Made by a program: the position numbers and the translations under genes. A stretch of DNA of 15,067 bases from contig FR899741.1 in assembly GCA_000437275.1 (NCBI GenBank), positions 101,841-116,907 of the forward strand. Reading direction: 5' to 3'. Within the stretch, counting starts at the first letter, position 1. Every line of letters starts with the position of its first letter. Of this stretch, positions 1-7,044 are shown in pieces. The notes beneath the pieces were generated by a model. The model searched no databases, was not told where the DNA came from, and was given only the letters and a program-made list of their open reading frames with translations. The DNA comes from Clostridium sp. CAG:411. Lineage in GTDB: Bacteria > Bacillota > Clostridia > Lachnospirales > Lachnospiraceae.

Positions 1-122
1 TCTTTCCCTTCCAGATTGAAGTCTGTGTTTCTCTTTGTTACTTTCGCACCAATTTCAGCGAAACTATTATCATCTAATAGATTCAGGATGCGATTCATTG
101 CTGTTTGATCTGAACTACCCAT
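1..122 (-). CDS. acyl-CoA carboxylase carboxyltransferase subunit, N-terminal fragment
   Basis: This is a partial gene: only the first 40 codons lie in the window and it runs off the left edge. The ATG at 122 follows a clear GGAGG ribosome binding site with nine bases between. The peptide contains LLDDNSFAEIGAKVTKR followed by TDFNL, which matches from memory the start of the carboxyltransferase (beta or fused) subunit of biotin-dependent acetyl-CoA/propionyl-CoA carboxylases and related decarboxylases in Clostridia. That subunit moves a carboxyl group between carboxybiotin and an acyl-CoA. The catalytic crotonase-like domains lie outside the window, so the substrate cannot be told. A 450-bp spacer and a terminator separate it from the upstream gene, so it should have its own promoter. 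Confidence 0.72.
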   Translation of the reverse strand, partial: MGSSDQTAMNRILNLLDDNSFAEIGAKVTKRNTDFNLEGK

Positions 123-574
123 TCTATCAACCCTCCATCTTTTATTTTGCTCAATCTTCATGTGAAACTGTATCCATACATCCACACAAATTTCGATCGA
201 TACACTATACTACAATAACTCGAAAAATTTCCCTTCTTTTCGCTACACAATGATGCCGAAACTTTTATCTAACTACTTTCCATTATCATCATAAAAAATA
301 ACCTACAAATAACAAATTCCGTTCCATTTTTAAACCTATATTGCAATAGTGAAGTATACAAATTATTTTTCCATAAAAAGGTAAAAAATAACTTCAAGTA
401 CACATTTCATTATATATGTAAAAGAAAAAAAAATCAACAAATTACCTAGAAAAAAACTCTATGAGACATGTTCATTCTCATAGAGTTTTTTATTACTTTC
501 ACAGTTGCGCTATTTACCTATTCAGAAGTTACCACATAAACAATACCTTTCTTCAAATACGTTTTTTCACTATA
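123..574. other. intergenic region with one terminator, no gene seen
   Basis: This 452-bp AT-rich spacer lies between the carboxyltransferase start and the DUF6382-like gene stop. It holds the hairpin terminator at 451-491 and, on the minus strand, must hold the promoter of the carboxyltransferase gene. The best promoter I see is a weak TTGTTA, 16 bases, TATGAT near 290-317, which would leave a leader of roughly 160 nt. TCGATCGA at 192-199 is palindromic but short. Open frames on either strand here lack a ribosome binding site and recognisable protein sequence. Confidence 0.6.
451..491 (-). terminator. intrinsic terminator, perfect 16-bp stem, works in both directions
   Basis: Positions 451-466 and 476-491 are perfect reverse complements around a 9-base loop (467-475). 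Six A and six T form the outer ends, so either strand yields a hairpin followed by a U run. It lies about 85 bases past the stop of the DUF6382-like gene and should end the greA transcript. It also shields the downstream carboxyltransferase gene from read-through. Confidence 0.9.
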
Positions 575-1438
575 TTATTTATTTTTGGATTCTACATTTT
601 TTTCAGGTTCCATTGTTATAATGGTCTTGTTATCTATATTTTTTTTGTCTATTTGTAATGTATATAAATGTCCCAGAAGAATCGTTAAAAGACAAAACAA
701 AACATTTAACAGATGCGGTTTGGATAACAAGGAACTATCAATTACATTTGACAACAACAAAGGAAGAATTACCATAGACAAGCTACATAAAATTGTATAT
801 CCAACTAAATTTCTTCCAATATTTCTTTTTTGTTTTTGTGGCTTCTCGATTATTTTTTCCACAATACGTTCAACCTCTACCTCTTTTTCCACAATCTTTA
901 CATTTTGGTCTGCTTTATTGATGCATTCCCTTAAATCCTCATATAACTGTGCATCATCCGTGCCTATCTTTCCAAGTTGTTCGACAACCATTCCAAGAAG
1001 TATTTCCGCATCCTTAACCCTTATTGAAAAAATCAACTCTTTCAACGCATTTCTAAAGTTATTATTTTTGATTTCTATTAGAACTGGAAGATACATAAAA
1101 CGTAACTGTCCCGTAACCGGTTCAATATATACATAGTCCATATCCGTAACCAGATTTCCGCATTTTTCCCCAATCCGACTCACACTTTCAAATGCCATGA
1201 TCCAAGATAGCAAAAGTCCCTTTGCCTCTGTAAAGTTCAATGTTTTAATATTAAAATATTCTGCCAAAGGAATATAATTCCCCGTTCGATACAAAATTCG
1301 ATTTTCCTCATTATACACATACTCAAACGGCAATATACAATCTAAATGTTTCATTCTATCAAAAGAAACTTTATCTATGGTTCCTTCCTGCAACAAACTT
1401 ATTTTTAGAAAGTTTGTACCACGTTCCTCTATTTTCAT
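575..1438 (-). CDS. DUF6382-like protein with two C-terminal membrane segments
   Basis: A 287-residue protein of unknown function. Residues about 1-175 resemble DUF6382 (recalled pattern: short N-terminal strands, a hydrophobic helix, then a segment like DYVYIEPVTG...FMYLPV at 101-119). This domain is generally compared with the pseudokinase-like part of EssB/YukC. Residues 180-205 are a charged linker of repeated V-E-K/I-V-E units. Two hydrophobic segments follow at about 210-235 and 243-263, then a short polar tail, suggesting a membrane hairpin with both ends cytoplasmic. DUF6382 proteins often end in an FHA domain; none is visible here. The ATG at 1438 is preferred over a TTG two codons upstream because GAGGAGG lies nine bases before it. 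It starts 17 bp after greA ends, so the two are probably co-transcribed. Role not known. Confidence 0.75.
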   Translation of the reverse strand: MKIEERGTNFLKISLLQEGTIDKVSFDRMKHLDCILPFEYVYNEENRILYRTGNYIPLAEYFNIKTLNFTEAKGLLLSWIMAFESVSRIGEKCGNLVTDMDYVYIEPVTGQLRFMYLPVLIEIKNNNFRNALKELIFSIRVKDAEILLGMVVEQLGKIGTDDAQLYEDLRECINKADQNVKIVEKEVEVERIVEKIIEKPQKQKRNIGRNLVGYTILCSLSMVILPLLLSNVIDSSLLSKPHLLNVLFCLLTILLGHLYTLQIDKKNIDNKTIITMEPEKNVESKNK

Positions 1439-1455
1439 GTACAATAGCCTCCTCG

Positions 1456-1959
1456 CTAAAACTTACGAATCGTATCCTCCGAATCATCTGTTGTATTAAT
1501 AATTTCTCTAATCTCTACATAATAACTATAGTTTGCATTTACATCTATTCGTACTCGATCACCAACTTTATGTCCTAAAATTGCTTTTCCTAAGGGCGAA
1601 TCAATACTAATCATTCCCTTTAAAGAATTTCCACGAATGGTAGTAACGATTCGGTAGGTTTCGCATTCATCATCCTCTTCAAAATACAAAACAACCGTAT
1701 TATTCATTCCCACTTCATCCTCGCTGGATTCATCATCAATAATCTGTGCTGTTTTAATCATTTTTTCCAAATAACGTATGCGACTTTCATTTTTATTTTT
1801 ATCTTTTTTAGCAGCATGGTACTCAAAGTTTTCGCTCAAATCTCCCTGTGCTCTCGCTTCTTTTACAGCTTCCAAAGCCTCTTTCCGAACAACCAGTTTT
1901 CTATGTTCAATTTCCTCTTCCATCTTTTTTATATCACTTTTGGTTAATTTATCGTACAT
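1456..1959 (-). CDS. greA: transcription elongation factor GreA
   Basis: GreA binds the secondary channel of RNA polymerase and stimulates cleavage of the 3' end of backtracked RNA. The 167-residue product has the expected layout: an N-terminal antiparallel coiled coil (about 1-75) whose tip reads ARAQGDLSENFEYHAAK, with the acidic D and E that coordinate Mg2+ in the polymerase active site, and a C-terminal FKBP-like domain containing SPLGKAILGHKVGD. The length is close to the usual 157-160 with a few extra tail residues. The ATG at 1959 is chosen because AGGTGA lies seven bases upstream and the protein then begins MYDKLTK; an in-frame start 14 codons earlier gives an atypical leader. In many Firmicutes greA precedes lysS; here a DUF6382-like membrane protein gene follows. 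Confidence 0.95.
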   Translation of the reverse strand: MYDKLTKSDIKKMEEEIEHRKLVVRKEALEAVKEARAQGDLSENFEYHAAKKDKNKNESRIRYLEKMIKTAQIIDDESSEDEVGMNNTVVLYFEEDDECETYRIVTTIRGNSLKGMISIDSPLGKAILGHKVGDRVRIDVNANYSYYVEIREIINTTDDSEDTIRKF

Positions 1960-2036
1960 ATTTCTTTCACCTGATTTTCCAATTACCTTTCTATATGCCA
2001 ATTTTTAACTACGCTTTAAAATTATTCCATTACTTA

Positions 2037-2065
2037 CTAATAGCACAGAACTCCCGATTATGCAA
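2037..2065 (-). promoter_or_regulatory. possible greA promoter
   Basis: On the minus strand TTGCAT (2065-2060) is followed after 17 bases by TATTAG (2042-2037), with TG one base before the -10 as in extended -10 promoters. It would give a leader of about 70 nt before greA. The match is moderate and other AT-rich hexamers in this spacer could serve. Confidence 0.33.
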
Positions 2066-2101
2066 GCATTATTCCAAAGAAATACAAACGTTTCTAAAAA
2101 T

Positions 2102-2130
2102 TAGACAAGGATATTCTATTCTGTTATAAT
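2102..2130 (+). promoter_or_regulatory. sigma-A-type promoter of the C39-like peptidase gene
   Basis: TAGACA (2102-2107) is separated by exactly 17 bases from a consensus TATAAT (2125-2130), predicting transcription from about 2137 and a leader of about 50 nt. It is the only clear plus-strand promoter seen and reads directly into the gene at 2186. Confidence 0.75.
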
Positions 2131-2185
2131 AGTAAAGACTTTGCCATTGTATTCGCAATGTTTACGAATTCGAAAGGAGAACCAC

Positions 2186-3010
2186 ATGAAGAAAAAGCAC
2201 ATAAGAGTTTTCATATTTATTTGTTGTATGGCAACAATATTGGGTACCTATCTCTATTTATATTTTCAATCAAAAAAAGCACAATCCAGTTCTTCTGATG
2301 CATTTCTTTTGCACGAAACAACTGCAATTTATACAACTGCGCCAATCACAGTTCCAACCCCAACTGTTTTTCAAACAGAAAAAACAGATACTATCTATTC
2401 TTTCTCCCAAGGTCCTAAGTCATGGAAGAAAAAGAAACATTGGTCTGGTTCCTGGTGCAATCTTATATTAGACGGTAATATTTTTGGAAGTTTTGGTTGC
2501 GGCTTTTGCTGTATGGCAAATATTTATTCTACTTTAAGCGACTATGAATGTTCTCCTGTTGATATTTATAAATGCGCAAAAAAAGTTTCTTCCTATCATC
2601 CATCCCCAGGCATCGGTGCCATTGACTGGGACGGATTAGAAGAAACTCTTAATTATTGTGGCTTTACAACATCCTTACACACAAAAACGCTTGATTACAG
2701 TGACTTCCAAAATGATATTAAACAAAGTTCCGCAACAATCCTCCTTGTATCGAGCCAATATGACGATAGTTTTTGGAAAAATACACCAGGTCACTATGTC
2801 ACCATCTGGAATTATAACAGCGATAAGGATACCGTATTTTTGTCAGATTCTGGAGACCCCAAACGAAACCGAAAAACCATTTCTTTAAAAACCGCATATG
2901 ATGCCTTAAAAATGATTAGCAGTTCACAGTATTTAACAGTTTCCTCTTATGAAGAAGAGAATAATAACTGGAAATGGAATCAAATTTCCGAGGAATGGGT
3001 AGCTCCATAA
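2186..3010 (+). CDS. membrane-anchored C39-like cysteine peptidase
   Basis: A 274-residue predicted extracellular peptidase. Residues 5-27 form an uncleaved signal anchor or signal peptide. A Ser/Thr/Pro-rich spacer (about 33-70) follows, then a Peptidase_C39_2-like domain (about 85-255). The expected catalytic set is visible: Cys105 or a neighbouring Cys in GSFGCGFCCMAN, His203 in PGHYVTIWNY, and Asp221/Asp224 in LSDSGDPKRN. GxHYVxI and D(S/P)GDP are typical of this family. There is no ABC transporter fused or adjacent, so a bacteriocin-leader protease role is not supported; many stand-alone members are of unknown substrate. The ATG at 2186 follows AGGAG by six bases and starts a typical Lys-rich signal sequence; the frame is open 15 codons further upstream. 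It is the lone plus-strand gene in the window, and its last 31 bases overlap the convergent vanZ-like gene. Confidence 0.8.
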   Translation: MKKKHIRVFIFICCMATILGTYLYLYFQSKKAQSSSSDAFLLHETTAIYTTAPITVPTPTVFQTEKTDTIYSFSQGPKSWKKKKHWSGSWCNLILDGNIFGSFGCGFCCMANIYSTLSDYECSPVDIYKCAKKVSSYHPSPGIGAIDWDGLEETLNYCGFTTSLHTKTLDYSDFQNDIKQSSATILLVSSQYDDSFWKNTPGHYVTIWNYNSDKDTVFLSDSGDPKRNRKTISLKTAYDALKMISSSQYLTVSSYEEENNNWKWNQISEEWVAP

Positions 3011-3456
3011 AACAAACGAAAAATGAAAATTCCTATCAAAATGCCAACCGCATCAATGCAGACATCTTTGAACTGACCAGAACGGTTTGGAACAAACAAT
3101 TGATGTATTTCATCCATCGCAGCATAACAGGTGCAACCAAAAAAGGTTACCATTGTAATCCACTTCTTCTTTTTGTCATACAGAAGAAAAGGAAATGCAA
3201 CGGTACAGGCAAAGATCATATATTCAGTCATATGTGCTAATTTACGAATTGGTGTGTGAATTCTATTTTCCCACACCAATTTTTCTTCTGTTGTCATCTT
3301 TTCTCCCGTCATTCGATCTGCAAAATTTACTACTCTCATTACAATTCCCATACTTTGTGTAGAGGAGGTTTCTCCATTATTTGCTGAAAACCCCCATATC
3401 ACAAACATCATTAGAAGCATTGGTATAAATGCTAGTATCCGCAATTTCTTTAACAT
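2980..3456 (-). CDS. VanZ-like family membrane protein
   Basis: A 158-residue integral membrane protein. It has an N-terminal hydrophobic helix (about 5-25), then FSANNGETSS, the conserved RKLAHMTEYM motif (helix 2, His and Glu-Tyr), a third helix, DEIHQLFVPNRSGQFKD with the family's acidic-His pair and R-G/D signature, and a final helix. VanZ itself gives low-level teicoplanin resistance by an unsettled mechanism; most homologues in Firmicutes are of unknown function and probably act at the cell envelope. It begins 36 bp after the secreted transglutaminase-like gene ends, on the same strand, so the two may share a transcript. Its stop codon lies inside the 3' end of the convergent C39-like gene, and no intrinsic terminator is evident after it. 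Confidence 0.88.
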   Translation of the reverse strand: MLKKLRILAFIPMLLMMFVIWGFSANNGETSSTQSMGIVMRVVNFADRMTGEKMTTEEKLVWENRIHTPIRKLAHMTEYMIFACTVAFPFLLYDKKKKWITMVTFFGCTCYAAMDEIHQLFVPNRSGQFKDVCIDAVGILIGIFIFRLFYGATHSSEI

Positions 3457-3492
3457 CCTTTTATCCTCTTTTATTTGATTTTATGTATTGTT

Positions 3493-5370
3493 CTACCAAT
3501 GTCTTGGTACAATAGTTATTTTCTTTTTTGCCATATAGTTTCCAGCCTTCGCATATATCCATACAGTTCCAGCCTTCTTAGCTTTTAATTTTCCATTACG
3601 GCTTCCAATCGTTGCTTTTCTCTTATTTGATACCGACCATCTTACTGTTTTGTTTATCCCTTTTAAGGAGGCTTTAAACTGTACTGTTTTTCCAACTTTT
3701 AATTTCGATCTTGCAGTTGTAATTTTTATAGACGGCGCTTTTACTGTCACTTTACAACGAGCATACACCGTTCCACTCTCTGCACTTGCCGTAATAATCG
3801 CAGACCCTTTTGAAACCGATTGAATCATACCATTTTTCACTGTAGCAACTTTGGGATTAGAACAGCTCCAAAGAATTTTTTCCTCTGTGGCCTTTGGTAA
3901 AATTTGAGCCGTCAGGCTTTTTTTCACCCCATACCCATCAATAACCAAGCTCGTTTTACTAAGTTTGATTTTTTGAGCAGGTACTCTTATATGCACTGCT
4001 ATTTTATGATCCATCACCATTGGAAATTTATAGGAAATTCCTGACGCACTCACTACTCCTTCATAATTCTCTTCCCAACTATCCCCATTTACATTGACTT
4101 GCAAAATATCCTTTGTATTATATGGCATAACAACCACTTCTAAAATTGTATTTTCATCGACCGCCGCACCACTGGCTACCTCAATACCCTGATTATATAC
4201 CTTTACATCTGCATCTTTTGTCTTTTCGACTGAAAGGACATGGGTAGTTCCCTTTTTATAATCTCCTTTGTTTGTGTAAGAATATTCTGTCGCTGTGCAG
4301 ACATTTGTACTATAGCACCATTCCCCCACCGTAGGTGAGCCTGTGGAAGCATACGCCTTATGACTGATTGTAAAGGAAGTATCTGGAAGATTAAAATACT
4401 TGTGACTTTTATTATCTCCTGTATCATTCCAGGTTAAGTCCACATTATACCATTCTCCCTCAATCTTCACCTGATTCCATGCATGTCCGGTTCCTCCAGC
4501 CTTTCCAACAACATATACATTTTCAATTCCCGCTGCATTTAATAACAATTGAAAAGCTTTGGCATAGCCTTCACAAACTACACTATAATGCTCGTCCGAA
4601 AAAACACCTTCTATAGTATGTGCCCATCGAGCTGTTTCCGGTGATTTTGTTCCAGAAATATAAGCATAGGTAATTTTGTCAGCCAACGCGTCATGTATCA
4701 GCAATTCCTTTTCATAATCTGTTCGTATACCAGAAATCATCTGCATATAACCAGAAATTTCATCCTGTATTTTATCCCACATCTGCTTTCTGACGTTTCC
4801 ATCACAATATTCTTCCTGACACTGCAATTGTACTTTTGTAACCATTTTATCTTCTGTTCGCACATAGTAAGAGTATCCCTTCGACCAAAAATACTCTGGA
4901 TGATCATATAAAAAGCATACAACCGCTTCTCCTACGTTTGATGCACTGATAATTCCATTCACTGGTACAGACACCGCATAATAACTTTTTTCCCCGTTTT
5001 CATTGGTGTTTGTAATTGCATCTACTGAGGAATTTTGAAAATTATTTGCAGCCTCCTCCAATAATAAATACACCGTTTTTTGTTCACTCAAGGAAAGCTG
5101 TTTATAACCGTAATGACCCGAATACAAATTTTTTGTGTAGGACTTTCTACTATAGGTAGCATACTCGGAATTTGCAGTTTTCTCGCCGCTTTCCTTTTCA
5201 ACTAATTCTTCTCCCGCAAAGGATTGTACTTCGCCATTCTGTTCCTTTTTTTGATTATTTTCCTGTATACTTGCCGCCTTTACTTGCATTTGTGCGGTTG
5301 CATTTGTACCTGCTATAAAAAAGCTAAGACACAAAATAAGCAAGAAAACAGAACATCTTTTTTTCTTCAT
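3493..5370 (-). CDS. secreted transglutaminase-like protein with Ig-like repeats
   Basis: A 625-residue exported protein. Residues 1-32 form a signal peptide, and 33-75 are a polar spacer. Residues about 215-330 carry a transglutaminase-like cysteine fold with a visible Cys-His-Asp triad: C266 in SVVCEGYAKAF, H296 in GTGHAWNQV, D311 in WYNVDLTWND. Two BIG2/Ig-like domains occupy about 465-545 and 546-622, each with the W-S-x-S-N...A-T...G...G-x-A/V-x-I pattern. The protein ends in a Lys-rich tail with no LPxTG motif, so it is probably secreted or held non-covalently at the wall. Prokaryotic homologues are peptidases or cross-linking enzymes; the substrate is unknown. The ATG at 5370 follows GGAG by nine bases and begins the Lys-rich signal sequence; an in-frame start 13 codons upstream would spoil it. 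A terminator just upstream separates it from the signal peptidase genes. Confidence 0.85.
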   Translation of the reverse strand: MKKKRCSVFLLILCLSFFIAGTNATAQMQVKAASIQENNQKKEQNGEVQSFAGEELVEKESGEKTANSEYATYSRKSYTKNLYSGHYGYKQLSLSEQKTVYLLLEEAANNFQNSSVDAITNTNENGEKSYYAVSVPVNGIISASNVGEAVVCFLYDHPEYFWSKGYSYYVRTEDKMVTKVQLQCQEEYCDGNVRKQMWDKIQDEISGYMQMISGIRTDYEKELLIHDALADKITYAYISGTKSPETARWAHTIEGVFSDEHYSVVCEGYAKAFQLLLNAAGIENVYVVGKAGGTGHAWNQVKIEGEWYNVDLTWNDTGDNKSHKYFNLPDTSFTISHKAYASTGSPTVGEWCYSTNVCTATEYSYTNKGDYKKGTTHVLSVEKTKDADVKVYNQGIEVASGAAVDENTILEVVVMPYNTKDILQVNVNGDSWEENYEGVVSASGISYKFPMVMDHKIAVHIRVPAQKIKLSKTSLVIDGYGVKKSLTAQILPKATEEKILWSCSNPKVATVKNGMIQSVSKGSAIITASAESGTVYARCKVTVKAPSIKITTARSKLKVGKTVQFKASLKGINKTVRWSVSNKRKATIGSRNGKLKAKKAGTVWIYAKAGNYMAKKKITIVPRHW

Positions 5371-5415
5371 GTAAACCAACTCCAATACTTTACTATTTAA
5401 GATAAACATTTATTG

Positions 5416-5450
5416 AAAAAAAGGCAAGAAACTTTTTCATTTCTCACCTT
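5416..5450 (-). terminator. intrinsic terminator after the signal peptidase genes
   Basis: On the minus strand an 11-bp stem (arms 5450-5440 and 5431-5421, with two G-U wobbles) encloses an 8-base loop and runs into seven T. It begins 20 bases after the second signal peptidase stop. On the plus strand the wobbles become mismatches and no T run follows, so it acts on minus-strand transcripts. Confidence 0.82.
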
Positions 5451-5469
5451 AAAAATCCTCTATAAAACC

Positions 5470-6399
5470 TTAATGTTTCAAAAAGCCAAATTTACTGATT
5501 GGATATATACGCAACCACGCTTTTCCAACAATTTTATCTCTCTTTATATTACCAACTTCCTCATAACGACTATCCTGACTAACCTCGCGATTATCTCCTA
5601 ATACAAAATACTCATCATCATCTAATGTAAATGGCTCTGCTGCAACACCCGGATTTCTAATTGGATCTTTTCCATAATTTTCTTCCAGTGGCTCACCGTT
5701 AATATAAATTGTATCGTCTACAATCTGAACCGTCTCACCTGGCAATCCAATAATTCTTTTTACATAGAAATCATAACTAGGTTCTCTCACCGTTGCATAA
5801 ATTTCATTTAACAATTCTATGGTATCATCCTCAGATAATTGCAATGCCTGTTCTATACTGGTAATGTCTACATCCGATTCCTCTTTCATCACATCTCCGA
5901 CGGTTTCGACCATAGCCTTTACTTCCGACTTCTTTTTCAAATCCAACTTGTTTTCTACTTCATCATAATCAAGATTTTTCTCAATTTTTTCTGTATCCCA
6001 TTCTTTTTGTAACACTTCAATATCTGCATCTTCTTTATAATAATGACGGAAAACAATAATATCAAAACGTTGTGGATTACCAAAACGATAAGATAACTTT
6101 TCTACCAGAATATTATCTTTATTCTGTAAGGTTCTCTCCATCGATTCTCCGCTTACCTCTGTTCTTTGTACGACATATTTGGGAATTAAGAAAATACAAA
6201 CAACCGCAATCATTACATATAACAATATTTCAGCTACTGCACTGGCAATACGCTTGGATGTTTTCTTATTTGGTTTTTCCTCTGTCTGCTCATTCTTATT
6301 TTCTTCTTGTACCGCTTCTGTCTCCTGTTTTTCATCTGTATTTTCATCCACAGATGGTGTTTCCTGCTCTATCTTATCTTCCTTTGTTTCCTCGCTCAT
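5470..6399 (-). CDS. lepB: signal peptidase I with long acidic N-terminus and large internal insert
   Basis: A type I signal peptidase (S26), which cleaves signal peptides from Sec and Tat substrates outside the membrane. The 309-residue product is longer than usual for Gram-positive enzymes (about 170-200). Residues 1-48 are a Glu/Gln/Asn-rich cytoplasmic tail, 55-73 one membrane helix, and S86 in SGESMERT the nucleophile. RFDIIVFR follows, then an unusual charged segment of about 90 residues (120-208), then K214 in YVKRIIGLPGE as the general base. GDNREVSQDSRYEEVG near 268-283 completes the conserved boxes. Both catalytic residues are intact, so it is probably active. Three ATG codons occur in a row; the third (6399) is seven bases from AGGAG and is preferred. 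It starts 18 bp after the upstream signal peptidase gene. Confidence 0.9.
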   Translation of the reverse strand: MSEETKEDKIEQETPSVDENTDEKQETEAVQEENKNEQTEEKPNKKTSKRIASAVAEILLYVMIAVVCIFLIPKYVVQRTEVSGESMERTLQNKDNILVEKLSYRFGNPQRFDIIVFRHYYKEDADIEVLQKEWDTEKIEKNLDYDEVENKLDLKKKSEVKAMVETVGDVMKEESDVDITSIEQALQLSEDDTIELLNEIYATVREPSYDFYVKRIIGLPGETVQIVDDTIYINGEPLEENYGKDPIRNPGVAAEPFTLDDDEYFVLGDNREVSQDSRYEEVGNIKRDKIVGKAWLRIYPISKFGFLKH

Positions 6400-6417
6400 C
6401 ATCATACTCCTTTCTAT

Positions 6418-6966
6418 CTACTTTACTTTTCCAGCCTGCCCAATTGGCATAATACGAAAACATAGTTTACCACGAATTTGCTTTTTTTTCACAATTCCTA
6501 ACTCAACATTTCTACTATCTTTACTATTATTTCGATTATCTCCAAGCAAAAAATACTCATCTTTTCCTAAAGAGATGGTATCTCTTGCCATTCCGCCATC
6601 CTCAATTTCATCAAATACCTTTATTTCCTTCAATTGCTTGCCATTAATATATACATGTCCTTTTTTTATTTTTACTTTTTCACCTGGCAGTCCTATTATT
6701 CTTTTTATATATTGCTGTTTTTGGTTTCCATTTTTTGTATCCACAACCACAATATCATTTCTTTTGGGATCTGCTTTACGATAACTTATTTTTTCTATGC
6801 AAATAATATCCCCGTTGCCAAGCGTATCTTCCATAGAAAAACCTGAAACCTGTATCCATTCAAATACAAAATAATGGGATAATATAACTACAAGGGAAAC
6901 TATCACCAAAAACCATGTTACTCTGGAATGCAAAATTTGTTTTCCTCTACTTCGCAATTTCGTCAT
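6418..6966 (-). CDS. lepB: signal peptidase I, compact form
   Basis: A conventional Gram-positive type I signal peptidase of 182 residues. It has one N-terminal membrane helix (about 17-35), S44 in SGFSMEDT as nucleophile, K88 in YIKRIIGLPGE as general base, and GDNRNNSKDSRNVELG as the last conserved box. It is paralogous to the next gene downstream but lacks its insert and acidic tail, so the pair likely arose by duplication and may share or divide substrates. The start is uncertain: the ATG at 6966 abuts AAAGGGG with no spacing, whereas the TTG three codons later (6957) sits nine bases from it. Both give the same mature architecture. The gene lies 99 bp after rpoZ, beyond a hairpin, and only a weak -10-like TATAGT is seen upstream. 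Confidence 0.93.
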   Translation of the reverse strand: MTKLRSRGKQILHSRVTWFLVIVSLVVILSHYFVFEWIQVSGFSMEDTLGNGDIICIEKISYRKADPKRNDIVVVDTKNGNQKQQYIKRIIGLPGEKVKIKKGHVYINGKQLKEIKVFDEIEDGGMARDTISLGKDEYFLLGDNRNNSKDSRNVELGIVKKKQIRGKLCFRIMPIGQAGKVK

Positions 6967-7009
6967 CCCCTTTATTCAAATACACTACTATACTGCTATT
7001 AAAATGAAG

Positions 7010-7044
7010 AACTGCCAGCTTCAGTTTTTCATCCACCAGCAGTT
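7010..7044 (-). terminator. probable terminator after rpoZ
   Basis: On the minus strand arms at 7044-7036 and 7018-7010 pair over nine bases with two G-U wobbles, followed by TTCTTCATTTT. The U run is imperfect. The hairpin lies 21 bases after the rpoZ stop. The plus strand has a better T run (7043-7049) but two mismatches in the stem and no gene upstream, so the minus orientation is favoured. Confidence 0.5.

Noticed and set aside
192..199. TCGATCGA palindrome upstream of the carboxyltransferase gene
   Set aside because: Eight bases is too short to stand out, and it is not placed clearly relative to a convincing promoter.
35..253. 72-codon plus-strand open frame at the left edge
   Set aside because: It overlaps the carboxyltransferase start, which has a good ribosome binding site on the minus strand, and its sequence is not protein-like.
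585..1136. 183-codon open frame on the plus strand
   Set aside because: It lies wholly antisense to the DUF6382-like gene, has low-complexity Ser/Phe/Ile-rich sequence and no ribosome binding site; it mirrors AT-rich coding on the other strand.
2142..2160. Small CATTG/CAATG hairpin in the C39-like gene leader
   Set aside because: A 5-bp stem with a 6-base loop is weak and not near enough to the ribosome binding site to argue for control.
6179..6784. 201-codon open frame on the plus strand
   Set aside because: It spans antisense to both signal peptidase genes, whose catalytic motifs are clear, and has Ser/Phe-rich sequence without any recognisable domain.
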